Shown here one piece after another: positions 14,509 to 21,535 of a stretch of 40,400 nucleotides of DNA. Within the stretch, counting starts at the first letter, position 1; each line of letters opens with the position of its first letter. A program made the translations under genes and the position numbers. The stretch is from Sulfuricella sp. (lineage in GTDB: Bacteria; Pseudomonadota; Gammaproteobacteria; Burkholderiales; Sulfuricellaceae). The stretch spans positions 1 through 40,400 of the forward strand of contig JAGXQV010000088.1 in the NCBI GenBank assembly GCA_018336195.1. Direction: 5' to 3'. The notes beneath the pieces were generated by a model. The model had not been told where the DNA came from, did no database searches, and saw only the letters and a program-made list of their open reading frames with translations.

Positions 14509-15321
14509 ATGACATTCCTGACCGGTTTGAGCGACCTGTCCGTCTATCTGGTCGAACCCTCCGGCGCTCAGGCGCAGTTCATCGAAGCGCGTCTCGGCGA
14601 ATTGGGGATTGCGCGCGTCAAGACCTTCAAGGATGGCGGCGCGGCGCTGGAGGCGATGCGCGAGATGCCGCCGGAAGTGGTGATCAGCGCCATGTACCTG
14701 AAGGATATGACCGGTGCGCAACTGGTCGAACAGATGCGCTGCGAGGAGGATTTGAAAGGCGTCGCCTTCATCCTGGTTTCCAGCGAAACCAATCGCCATT
14801 ACCTCGACCCGGTGCGCCAAGCGGGTGCCAGCGCGATTCTGCCCAAGCCTTTCGAGATGCGCCAGCTCAAGACGGCGCTGGCCGCTACCCTCGATTACCT
14901 CAATCCCGGCAATCTGCGCATTGCGGTGGATAACGTCGACATCGAAGGCCTGAAAGTCCTGTTGGTGGACGATAGCCGCACGGCGCGGGCGTTCATCCGC
15001 CATGTCCTGGAAAACCTGGGTATCGCCAATTTTGTCGAAGCGGAAAACGGCAAGCAGGCTGCGCAAATCATTCAGGAGCAGTATTTCGACCTGATCGTCA
15101 CCGACTACAACATGCCGGAAATGGACGGTAAGGAACTGGTCGAATTCATTCGCGGCAAAAGCTGGCAAAGCTCGGTGCCGGTACTCATGGTGTCCAGCGA
15201 AAGCGACGAGAACCGCCTCGCCGCCGTCGAACAGGCGGGAGTTTCGGCCTTGTGCGACAAGCCTTTCGAACCGACCCTGGTGAAAAGCCTGCTGGAAAAA
15301 ATGCTCTCGGAAAGTCTCTGA
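14509..15321 (+). CDS. tandem double-receiver protein, first receiver degenerate
   Basis: 270 residues with two CheY-like domains and no other output. Domain 1 (about 9-130) lacks the phosphoacceptor: alignment of VVISAMYLKDMTG with LIVTDYNMPEMDG of domain 2 puts Ala61 where Asp belongs, and the acidic pair is reduced to EP. Its late Lys (K113 in LPKPFE) remains. Domain 2 (about 147-270) looks complete, with DD at 154-155, D199 and K251. The first domain probably serves as a docking or dimer partner while the second is phosphorylated. A strong GGGAGAG precedes the ATG. No kinase gene is adjacent. The family of origin is not recognised beyond the receivers. Confidence 0.9.
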   Translation: MTFLTGLSDLSVYLVEPSGAQAQFIEARLGELGIARVKTFKDGGAALEAMREMPPEVVISAMYLKDMTGAQLVEQMRCEEDLKGVAFILVSSETNRHYLDPVRQAGASAILPKPFEMRQLKTALAATLDYLNPGNLRIAVDNVDIEGLKVLLVDDSRTARAFIRHVLENLGIANFVEAENGKQAAQIIQEQYFDLIVTDYNMPEMDGKELVEFIRGKSWQSSVPVLMVSSESDENRLAAVEQAGVSALCDKPFEPTLVKSLLEKMLSESL

Positions 15322-15322
15322 G

Positions 15323-15414
15323 TTTTGTAGTCTGGGTGGCGCTTCGCGGAATCCGGGAGCGCCATCCAGGGCGCAAGCCAGCGGTATTTTCTTCGCTTCA
15401 GCCAGGCTACAAAA
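15323..15414. repeat. REP-like palindromic element
   Basis: The ends TTTTGTAGTCTGG (15323-15335) and CCAGGCTACAAAA (15402-15414) are complementary except at one base. An inner pair GGCGCT/AGCGCC encloses CGGAATCCGGG. It lies between convergent genes and, with T-rich ends on both strands, may act as a two-way terminator. The tip sequence GTAGNCTGGG is shared with the element at 21449-21529. Confidence 0.6.
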
Positions 15415-15415
15415 A

Positions 15416-15745
15416 TCAATGCAAACGGGGGTCGACCCGCTTGCCGGCGATCTGCACCAATATCCACGGTTTGACGACCACCGCCCACAATTGGGGGTCG
15501 GTAACCAGCCAATCCTGAGCTTGCGCATCGCTGATCTTGGTGATTCCTCCGTTGCTCAGCCATTCGCCGACTGATGCGGCGTTGTCGCGCGCCACCTGGA
15601 TGGCGACCTCCACCAGATCCAGCCCCGGCGCGACGGCGATCACTGCCCCAGCGGCAAAAAAGCGCTGCAATTCCCGCCACGCCAATTGCGAAGTTTCCTG
15701 ATTCAATTTGACGCGCAAGGCGTCGTCGTCGATTTCTTTGTGCAT
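15416..15745 (-). CDS. DUF2288 family protein
   Basis: A 109-residue cytosolic protein. The core LAWRELQRFFAAGAVIAVAPGLDLVEVAIQVARDN, followed by VGEWLSNGGI and the end region WAVVVKPWILVQ, is the DUF2288 pattern as I know it. No function is established for the family. The acidic N-terminus and Trp-rich C-terminus are normal for it. AGGTTGGA lies before the ATG. It is downstream of the sigma-54 activator gene on the same strand but a good terminator separates them, so it is probably transcribed alone. Confidence 0.85.
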   Translation of the reverse strand: MHKEIDDDALRVKLNQETSQLAWRELQRFFAAGAVIAVAPGLDLVEVAIQVARDNAASVGEWLSNGGITKISDAQAQDWLVTDPQLWAVVVKPWILVQIAGKRVDPRLH

Positions 15746-15757
15746 ATTCCAACCTGA

Positions 15758-15784
15758 AAAAACAAACGCCCCGAGCGGGGCGTT
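15758..15784 (-). terminator. terminator of the sigma-54 activator gene
   Basis: On the minus strand AACGCCCC-GCTC-GGGGCGTT is followed by TGTTTTTT, about 23 bases after the activator's stop codon. The 8-bp stem is perfect. This is a good rho-independent terminator. Confidence 0.8.
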
Positions 15785-15807
15785 AACGGTGACCCGGCCA
15801 GTTTCCC

Positions 15808-16785
15808 TTAATACGCGAGTTCCGCCTTGGGCAGGCCAATCTCGTTGGGGAAGTGTTTCTTGATGCGATAGAGCAGGGTATAGCGGGTAATCCCCAGCGT
15901 CTTGGCGGCATGGGTGCGGTTGCCCTTGTTTTGCTCCAGGGCATGCAGAATCATGTCGCGCTCGTTTTGTTCGAGGCTCATGGAAGTGGCCTTGCGCGTC
16001 TGGATTTCGCCGGCGCGCAGGTCGAGGGGGAGATGTGCCGCGCCGAGCGGCTCACGCTGTCCCTGGCACAGAATGGTGAGGCGTTCGCAGAGGTTTCTCA
16101 ACTCGCGCACGTTGCCCGGCCAGGCATAGGCACGCATCACCCGCAAGGCTTCCGGGGCGAACTCGATGCGCGGCAGGCCGTGCTTGTGCGCCGCGTCGGC
16201 AACGAAATGCTCCACCAGTTCGGTGATGTCGGCGGCGCGTTCGCGCAGCGGCGGCACTTCCATCGGTACGACTTGCAGGCGGTAAAAAAGATCGGCGCGG
16301 AAACGACCGGCCTTGACCATTTGTTCCAGATCGCAGTTGGTCGCGGCGATGACCCGCACATTGACCTGCACCGGACGGTCGCAGCCGAGCGGGAGAATCT
16401 CGCCGTTTTCCAGGAAACGCAACAGCTTGGCTTGGGCAGTGACCGGCAATTCGCCGATTTCGTCGAGGAACAGCGTGCCGTTGTGGGCGCTGCGCACCAG
16501 TCCGTCGCGGTCGTTCAAGGCGTTGCTGAAAGCGCCGCGGCGATGACCGAACAGTTCCGACTCCACCAGGTTTTCCGGGAGGTTGGCGCAGTTTACCGCG
16601 ATGAACGGGCGCTGTGCCAAGGGGCTGTGAGCATGTAAATAGCGCGCCAGATTTTCCTTGCCGCAGCCGGATTCGCCGGTAATCAACACGCTGGCGCGGG
16701 TTGCCGCGACCAGTTGGGTGGTGTTGAGCAACTGCCTGAAGGTTGGCGAATTGCCGATCAAAGCATGAACAGATTTTTTATCCAT
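15808..16785 (-). CDS. sigma-54-dependent transcriptional activator without a sensor domain
   Basis: 325 residues: an AAA+ domain from about residue 8 to 240 and a Fis-type helix-turn-helix at about 275-312 (NRTHAAKTLGITRYTLLYRI). Walker A is GESGCGKE (37-44), Walker B TLFLDEIGE (104-112), and FRADLFYRL follows. The sigma-54 contact loop, normally GAFTGA, reads GAFSNA (84-89). There is no receiver, PAS or GAF domain, so control must come from its own amount or a partner protein. The ATG at 16785 is preferred: an upstream in-frame ATG at 16932 would place the gene's own sigma-70 promoter (16817-16845) inside it and add 49 residues of non-domain sequence. It is divergent from the TonB receptor gene, its most likely target. 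Confidence 0.92.
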   Translation of the reverse strand: MDKKSVHALIGNSPTFRQLLNTTQLVAATRASVLITGESGCGKENLARYLHAHSPLAQRPFIAVNCANLPENLVESELFGHRRGAFSNALNDRDGLVRSAHNGTLFLDEIGELPVTAQAKLLRFLENGEILPLGCDRPVQVNVRVIAATNCDLEQMVKAGRFRADLFYRLQVVPMEVPPLRERAADITELVEHFVADAAHKHGLPRIEFAPEALRVMRAYAWPGNVRELRNLCERLTILCQGQREPLGAAHLPLDLRAGEIQTRKATSMSLEQNERDMILHALEQNKGNRTHAAKTLGITRYTLLYRIKKHFPNEIGLPKAELAY

Positions 16786-16816
16786 AATGGAAGGCGTGCT
16801 ATCAAAATTGAAGTCC

Positions 16817-16845
16817 AGTATAGAAATACCCGCCCTTTCCGTCAA
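16817..16845 (-). promoter_or_regulatory. sigma-70 promoter of the sigma-54 activator gene
   Basis: Reading the minus strand, TTGACG (16845-16840) and TATACT (16822-16817) are separated by exactly 17 bases, a near-consensus housekeeping promoter. Start of transcription would be near 16810, about 25 bases before the ATG at 16785. This supports that start codon. Confidence 0.7.
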
Positions 16846-16879
16846 TTGATCTAGCGCAAGAAAGAGCAAATTCAAGTGG

Positions 16880-16917
16880 GGTGTGCCAAATCGCACGGCT
16901 GTGCGATTTGGCACACC
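16880..16917. promoter_or_regulatory. perfect inverted repeat, likely activator binding site
   Basis: Arms GGTGTGCCAAATCGCAC (16880-16896) and GTGCGATTTGGCACACC (16901-16917) are perfectly complementary around a GGCT spacer. Each arm is itself a GTGC-N6-GCAC dyad, so the site can be read as two adjacent dimer sites whose centres are 19 bases apart. It sits about 62 bases upstream of the -24 element facing the TonB receptor, a normal distance for an upstream activating sequence, and upstream of the activator's own promoter. Confidence 0.72.
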
Positions 16918-16959
16918 AATGATATATGTCAACCGTATGTTTTAATTCCAATTTGCCCG

Positions 16960-16974
16960 TGGCACGGGGATTGC
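16960..16974 (+). promoter_or_regulatory. sigma-54 promoter of the TonB receptor operon
   Basis: TGGCACG-GGGA-TTGC matches the -24/-12 consensus (TGGCACG-N4-TTGC) at every defined base. GG lies at 16961-16962 and GC at 16973-16974, ten bases between the two dinucleotides. Transcription would start near 16985, about 45 bases before the receptor's GTG start. Confidence 0.87.
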
Positions 16975-17029
16975 CTGTGGTGCTGGGTTTAGACGATCCG
17001 ACTGACACAATTTAACCAGGGAGTTTCAG

Positions 17030-19123
17030 GTGAATACCAATCCGTTTACCCTATCCGTTCTGACTGCGGCGCTGTTCGCCAGCTTTGCCGCGTGGGGCGA
17101 TGCCCAGTTGGGTGAAGTGACCGTGACCGGCACCCGCGAAGGCCAACTCAAGGCGGAGACGCCGGCGACCGTGGACATCATCAAGGGCGACACCATCGGT
17201 GAGCAACGCCCCACCCATCCCTCCCAGATCATGAGCCAGGTGCCCGGCGTGTGGGTCAACGTCACCGGCGGCGAGGGCCACCAGACCGCGATTCGCCAGC
17301 CGCTCAACACCAACCCGGTGTACCTGTATCTGGAAGACGGCGTTCCCACCCGCTCCACCGGCTTCTTCAACCACAACGCCCTCTATGAGGTGAACATCCC
17401 GATGGCCGGCGGCATCGAGGTGAGCAAGGGGCCGGGCACGGCGCTCTACGGTTCCGACGCCATTGGCGGGGTGGTCAATGTGCTGACCCGTCCTGCACCC
17501 CTCAAACCCGAAGCCCAGATAACCGGCGAGGTCGGCCAGTACGGCTGGAAACGCGCGCTGGTGAGCGGCGGCACTACCCAGGGCGACGACGGCTGGCGTG
17601 CCGATTTGAACCTCACCCATACCGACGGCTGGCGCGACCATACCGGCTACGACCGGCAAACCGGCACCCTGCGCTGGGATCGCGTGCTGGGCGGTAACGC
17701 CCTGCTCAAGACGGTCGCCACCATCTCCAACATCGACCAGGAAACCGCCGGCAGCTCGACGATTTCCCGCAGCGATTATGAGAACAACCCGACCCGGAAC
17801 TACACGCCGGTCTCCTTCCGCAAGGTCAAGGCATTTCGCCTCTCCAGCGCCTATGAGAAGGAAGACGCCGATTCGCTGGTGAGCATCACCCCGTATTACC
17901 GCAACGACGACATGGATCTCCTCGCCAACTGGACGTTGGGCTACGATCCGACGGTGTACAACACCAGCAACCAGTCGTTCGGCGTGATGATGAAGTACCG
18001 CCAGGATTTCGCGCCCTACCGCAGCCGGCTGATTGTCGGCATGGACGTCGATCGCAGCCCCGGCAGCCGCCTGGAGAAAGCCATCGGCGTCACTTCCAGC
18101 GGCAGCGGCTACACGCGTATCTACAACAGCTATACCACCGGCCCAACGATTTACGATTACGACGTGACCTTCCAGGGAATTTCGCCGTATGTCCACGGCG
18201 AGATGTCGCCTAGCGAGAAGTTGCGCCTTACCGCCGGCCTGCGCTACGACGACATTCGTTACAACTACGACAATCACCTGAGCAACGGGATCATCACGGT
18301 GGCGGGCAGGAATTATGCCCATCCGGGCGATACCGACCTGAGCTACGGCCATCTCAGCCCGAAACTCGGCGCAACCTATGCCTTCAACGCCGATTTCAAC
18401 GGCTTTGCCGCTTACAACCATGCCTTCCGCGCGCCTTCCGAGGGCCAGTTGTTCCGCCCGGCGGCGGGTGCCGTGGCGGATACCGTCAACCTCAAGCCGG
18501 TCAAGGTCGATAACCTGGAAATCGGGGTGCGCGGCAAGGCCGGGGCGGGATTGAGCTACGAGGTTTCGCTCTACCACATGACCAAGCGCGACGACATCGT
18601 GACCTATATGGACCCGGCGACCAGCGCCACCCAGTCGGTGAATGCCGGCAAGACCCTGCATCGCGGCATCGAAATCGGGGTGGGAGCCGAACTGGCGCGC
18701 CAATGGCGCCTCGACCTGGGCCTTTCCTACGCCCGCCATACTTACGAAAACTGGATAGCCAAGGTCGGTAACGTCAACGTCGATTATTCCGGCAAGGACA
18801 TGGAAACCGCGCCGCGCACCATCGGCAACGCTCGCCTCTCCTATACGCCGCCGGTGCTCAACGGCGGTCGCATGACCCTGGAATGGATCACCCTGGGCAG
18901 CTACTGGCTCGATCAGGCCAATACCGGCAGGTACGAGGGCCACGACGTCTTCAACCTGCGCGCCAATTACCCGGTGAGCAAGAGCCTGGAGGTTTACGGC
19001 AGTATCGCCAATATCACCGACAAGCGTTTTGCCGAAAGCGCGTCGCTGTCGTCCGGCAATCCGGTGTTTTCGCCGGGAATGCCGCGCACCGTGTATGCCG
19101 GCGTGCAGTACAATTGGCGCTAA
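17030..19123 (+). CDS. TonB-dependent outer-membrane receptor
   Basis: 697 residues. A signal peptide (about 1-25) precedes a TonB-box-like LGEVTVTGTREG, a plug domain (about 35-150, with IMSQVPGVWVN, VYLYLEDGVPTR and IEVSKGPGTALYGSDAIGGVVNVLTR), and a long beta-barrel rich in aromatic-ended strands. Such receptors import scarce ligands (siderophores, cobalamin, metal complexes, sugars) with TonB energy. The ligand is not evident. The last residues are VQYNWR; most barrels end in Phe, so this ending is slightly unusual. Start GTG at 17030 has AGGGAG upstream. It is first in a three-gene operon behind a sigma-54 promoter; a two-base gap separates its stop from the next gene, implying coupled translation. 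Confidence 0.93.
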   Translation: MNTNPFTLSVLTAALFASFAAWGDAQLGEVTVTGTREGQLKAETPATVDIIKGDTIGEQRPTHPSQIMSQVPGVWVNVTGGEGHQTAIRQPLNTNPVYLYLEDGVPTRSTGFFNHNALYEVNIPMAGGIEVSKGPGTALYGSDAIGGVVNVLTRPAPLKPEAQITGEVGQYGWKRALVSGGTTQGDDGWRADLNLTHTDGWRDHTGYDRQTGTLRWDRVLGGNALLKTVATISNIDQETAGSSTISRSDYENNPTRNYTPVSFRKVKAFRLSSAYEKEDADSLVSITPYYRNDDMDLLANWTLGYDPTVYNTSNQSFGVMMKYRQDFAPYRSRLIVGMDVDRSPGSRLEKAIGVTSSGSGYTRIYNSYTTGPTIYDYDVTFQGISPYVHGEMSPSEKLRLTAGLRYDDIRYNYDNHLSNGIITVAGRNYAHPGDTDLSYGHLSPKLGATYAFNADFNGFAAYNHAFRAPSEGQLFRPAAGAVADTVNLKPVKVDNLEIGVRGKAGAGLSYEVSLYHMTKRDDIVTYMDPATSATQSVNAGKTLHRGIEIGVGAELARQWRLDLGLSYARHTYENWIAKVGNVNVDYSGKDMETAPRTIGNARLSYTPPVLNGGRMTLEWITLGSYWLDQANTGRYEGHDVFNLRANYPVSKSLEVYGSIANITDKRFAESASLSSGNPVFSPGMPRTVYAGVQYNWR

Positions 19124-19124
19124 G

Positions 19125-20333
19125 ATGAAAAAGCTCGCCACCTTCCTCCTGCTGTGCGCCACCGCCCTGCCCGCGGTGGCGGCGGACGCGCCCGCCAAGC
19201 CCCACGACATGGGCAAGATGTGGGCCGACATGCTGGAAAAAGCCCCGGCCCTGGCGGTATCCGCCGCCTTCGACGGGGAAGGGCGGCTGTGGCTGGCGCG
19301 GGTGAGCGGCAAGGCGCTCTCCATCAGTCGCTCGGACGATGGCGGCAAGACCTTCGGCACCCCGGTGCGGGTCAATCCCGAAGCGGAGAACATCGCCGCC
19401 GACGGCGAGAACCGCCCCAAGCTGGCTTTCGGCAAGCAGGGCGAAATCTACGTTTCCTACACGCAAAGCCTCGACAAGCCGTTTTCCGGGAATATCCGTT
19501 TCGCCCGCTCAAGCGACGGCGGCAAGAGTTTCTCGGTGCCGCTGACCGTCAACGACAACCGCGAAGTCATCAGTCATCGTTTCGACGCGCTCAAGGTCGA
19601 TCCGCGCGGACGCATCGTCATTGCCTGGCTCGACAAGCGCGACGCCAGCGCCGCTGCGGCGCAGGGCGGCAAATACACCGGCGCGGCGCTGTATTACGCG
19701 GTTTCCGAGGATGGCGGCGCGAGCTTCGCCGCCAACCGCCAGGCCGCCGCGCATTCCTGCGAATGCTGCCGGGTCGCGCTGGCGCTGGACAAGGACGGTA
19801 CGCCGGTGGCGCTGTGGCGCCATGTCTACGGCAAGAACGTGCGCGACCATGCCCTGCTGCGCCTCGACGGCAAGTCCGAAGCGCAGCGCGCCAGCAGCGA
19901 CGGCTGGGAAATCGATGCCTGCCCGCATCACGGACCGGCCCTGTCGATCAGCAGCGACGGCGTTTACCACCTGACCTGGTTCAGCAACGCGGCGCAGCAC
20001 CACGGGGTGTTTTACGCCCGCTCCACCGATGGCGGCAAAAGCTTTTCCGCGCCGCTGCCCATCGGCAATTACGATGCCCAGGCCGGCCATGCCGACGTAC
20101 TCAGCCAGGGCAAGGACGTCTACATCGTCTGGAAGGAATTCGACGGCGAGAACGGGGTGGCCTACCTGATGACCTCGCGTAACGGCGGCGTGGATTGGAG
20201 CGCGCCGAAAATGCTCGCCACCAGCGCCGACAATTCCGACCATCCCCTGCTGGTCGGCGACGGCAAGCGCGTCTATTTGGCCTGGAACCGCCTCAAGGAA
20301 GGGTTTCGCCTGATCGAGGTCCAATCCCAATGA
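19125..20333 (+). CDS. secreted Asp-box (BNR/sialidase-like) propeller protein with Cys/His motifs
   Basis: 402 residues with a signal peptide (about 1-20, cut after AVAA). Five Asp-box repeats (S/T-x-D-x-G-x-x-F type) mark a sialidase-like beta-propeller: around 68-77, 127-136, 192-201, 298-307 and a weaker one at 349-358. Asp boxes are structural and do not prove sialidase activity; the catalytic Arg triad and Tyr/Glu pair of true sialidases could not be identified. Two motifs stand out: CECC (212-215, in HSCECCR) and CPHHGP (266-271). Their Cys and His could bind a metal or form disulfides. It lies between a TonB receptor and a thioredoxin gene, whose ATG overlaps its stop. The start at 19125, not an earlier in-frame one, restores the signal peptide. 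Confidence 0.88.
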   Translation: MKKLATFLLLCATALPAVAADAPAKPHDMGKMWADMLEKAPALAVSAAFDGEGRLWLARVSGKALSISRSDDGGKTFGTPVRVNPEAENIAADGENRPKLAFGKQGEIYVSYTQSLDKPFSGNIRFARSSDGGKSFSVPLTVNDNREVISHRFDALKVDPRGRIVIAWLDKRDASAAAAQGGKYTGAALYYAVSEDGGASFAANRQAAAHSCECCRVALALDKDGTPVALWRHVYGKNVRDHALLRLDGKSEAQRASSDGWEIDACPHHGPALSISSDGVYHLTWFSNAAQHHGVFYARSTDGGKSFSAPLPIGNYDAQAGHADVLSQGKDVYIVWKEFDGENGVAYLMTSRNGGVDWSAPKMLATSADNSDHPLLVGDGKRVYLAWNRLKEGFRLIEVQSQ

Positions 20334-20791
20334 AGCGCCTCTTCGTTGCCCTGCTATGCCTGTGCGCCTGGTCGGCCCACGCCGCCCCGGACATCCAGCC
20401 CTTCGTGCGCGGCAGCGCCAAGCAAATCGCCGCCGCGCATCCGGGTAAACCCTACATCCTGGCGTTCTGGTCGCTCACCTGCAGCCATTGCCGCGAGGAA
20501 CTGGGGCAATTGGGCGAACTGCTCCAGAAAAACCCTGGTGTGGCGGTGGTAGTGGTGTCCACCGACAGTCCCGCCGAAGTCGGCGAAATCGCCGCCGTCC
20601 TCGCCGAAAACCGCTTGCAGGGCGCCCAGGCGTGGGGGTTCGCCGACAGCTTCGTCGAGCGCCTGCGCGCTGACGTGGACCGCAAATGGCGTGGCGAGTT
20701 GCCGCGCACCTATCTTTTCGATGCTGCCCATCAGGCCGTGGCGCACAGCGGCAAGCTGCGCCCGGAACAGCTTGCTGCCTGGCTGAAATAG
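20330..20791 (+). CDS. periplasmic TlpA-like thioredoxin
   Basis: 153 residues with a signal peptide (about 1-18, ending SAHA) and a thioredoxin fold. The redox motif is CSHC (51-54) in FWSLTCSHCREE, and the cis-Pro loop is ELPRTYLF. Family members reduce disulfides in partner proteins or deliver electrons for metal-site assembly in the periplasm. It overlaps the Asp-box gene by 4 bases (ATGA), so both are made together; the neighbour's CECC motif is a natural candidate substrate. An in-frame upstream start would lack the signal peptide and read Arg-rich nonsense. It is the last gene of the sigma-54 operon. Confidence 0.9.
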   Translation: MKRLFVALLCLCAWSAHAAPDIQPFVRGSAKQIAAAHPGKPYILAFWSLTCSHCREELGQLGELLQKNPGVAVVVVSTDSPAEVGEIAAVLAENRLQGAQAWGFADSFVERLRADVDRKWRGELPRTYLFDAAHQAVAHSGKLRPEQLAAWLK

Positions 20792-20847
20792 GCGCTGCGC
20801 CGCAGGGGGCGTAAAATGACGCGCTTTTCCCTCATTTCCGCCACACC

Positions 20848-21411
20848 ATGAGCAAAGCTTTCACCCGCGAGAACGACGACGCGGAAGACGAAGAACTCGA
20901 ACCTGCTTTGCAATTGCCGCAGGGCTTGAAAAATTACATCACGCCGGCGGGATTCAAGCGTCTCCAGGACGAACTCGACCACCTGTGGAAAATCGAACGT
21001 CCCGAACTGGTGAAAGTCATCTCCTGGGCCGCCTCCAACGGCGACCGCTCGGAAAACGGCGATTACATCTACGGCAAGAAGCGCCTGCGCGAAATCGACC
21101 GGCGCATCCGTTTCCTCTCCAAGCGCCTGGATGCCGCCGAAGTGGTCGATCCGGGCGAGCGCGAGGATTGCGAACAGGTGTTTTTCGGCGCCACCGTCAC
21201 CGTCGCCAGGGCGGACGGCGAGGAACACACCTACAGCATCGTCGGCGTCGATGAAGCCGATCCGGGACGCGGCTTGATAAGCTGGGTTTCGCCCTTGGCG
21301 CGGGCGCTCATCAAGGCCCGCGAGGGCGACGTGGTCAGCTTGCGCACGCCGGGCGGGGTGGAAGAACTGGAAGTGCTGGCGGTCGCCTACCGGACGATAG
21401 GCGAGAAGTAA
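20848..21411 (+). CDS. greB: transcription elongation factor GreB
   Basis: 187 residues. GreB enters the secondary channel of RNA polymerase and stimulates cleavage of backtracked RNA. The N-terminal coiled coil includes YITPAGFKRLQDELDHLW and the acidic tip NGDRSENGDYIYGKKRLREIDRRIRFL; the YIYGKKRLREID wording distinguishes GreB from GreA. The C-terminal FKBP-like domain (about 110-185) has the expected GRGLISWVSPLARAL. A slightly longer acidic N-terminus (ENDDAEDEELEP) is usual in betaproteobacteria. It is 56 bases downstream of the thioredoxin gene on the same strand but unrelated in function, and probably has its own promoter in that gap. Confidence 0.95.
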   Translation: MSKAFTRENDDAEDEELEPALQLPQGLKNYITPAGFKRLQDELDHLWKIERPELVKVISWAASNGDRSENGDYIYGKKRLREIDRRIRFLSKRLDAAEVVDPGEREDCEQVFFGATVTVARADGEEHTYSIVGVDEADPGRGLISWVSPLARALIKAREGDVVSLRTPGGVEELEVLAVAYRTIGEK

Positions 21412-21448
21412 TTTCTGTCGAGGAAGCGGACGTCTCGCCGACAGAGAG

Positions 21449-21535
21449 GTAGGCTGGGGTGAGTTTGCGAACCCCAGCAGTGTTTGCAGGCTCAGGAAAT
21501 GCTGGGGTTCGTTCCTCACCCCAGCCTACGTTTTT
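21449..21535. repeat. long nested inverted repeat, possible greB terminator
   Basis: Outer arms GTAGGCTGGGGTGAG (21449-21463) and CTCACCCCAGCCTAC (21515-21529) are perfect, and inner arms CGAACCCCAGCA (21468-21479) and TGCTGGGGTTCG (21500-21511) are perfect too. The whole makes a stem of about 27 bp with one small internal loop. TTTTT follows at 21531-21535, so it can terminate greB. The size and the GTAGNCTGGG tip suggest a dispersed REP or miniature mobile element. Confidence 0.75.

Noticed and set aside
16786..16932. Upstream extension of the sigma-54 activator to an ATG at 16932
   Set aside because: The extra 49 residues match no domain, and both the palindrome and the sigma-70 promoter would lie inside the coding region.
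17051..19435. Long minus-strand ORF (794 codons) opposite the TonB receptor gene
   Set aside because: It is rich in Ala, Val, Gly, His and Arg with no domain, and it exists because the GC-rich receptor codons leave few stops on the other strand. The receptor has full domain support.
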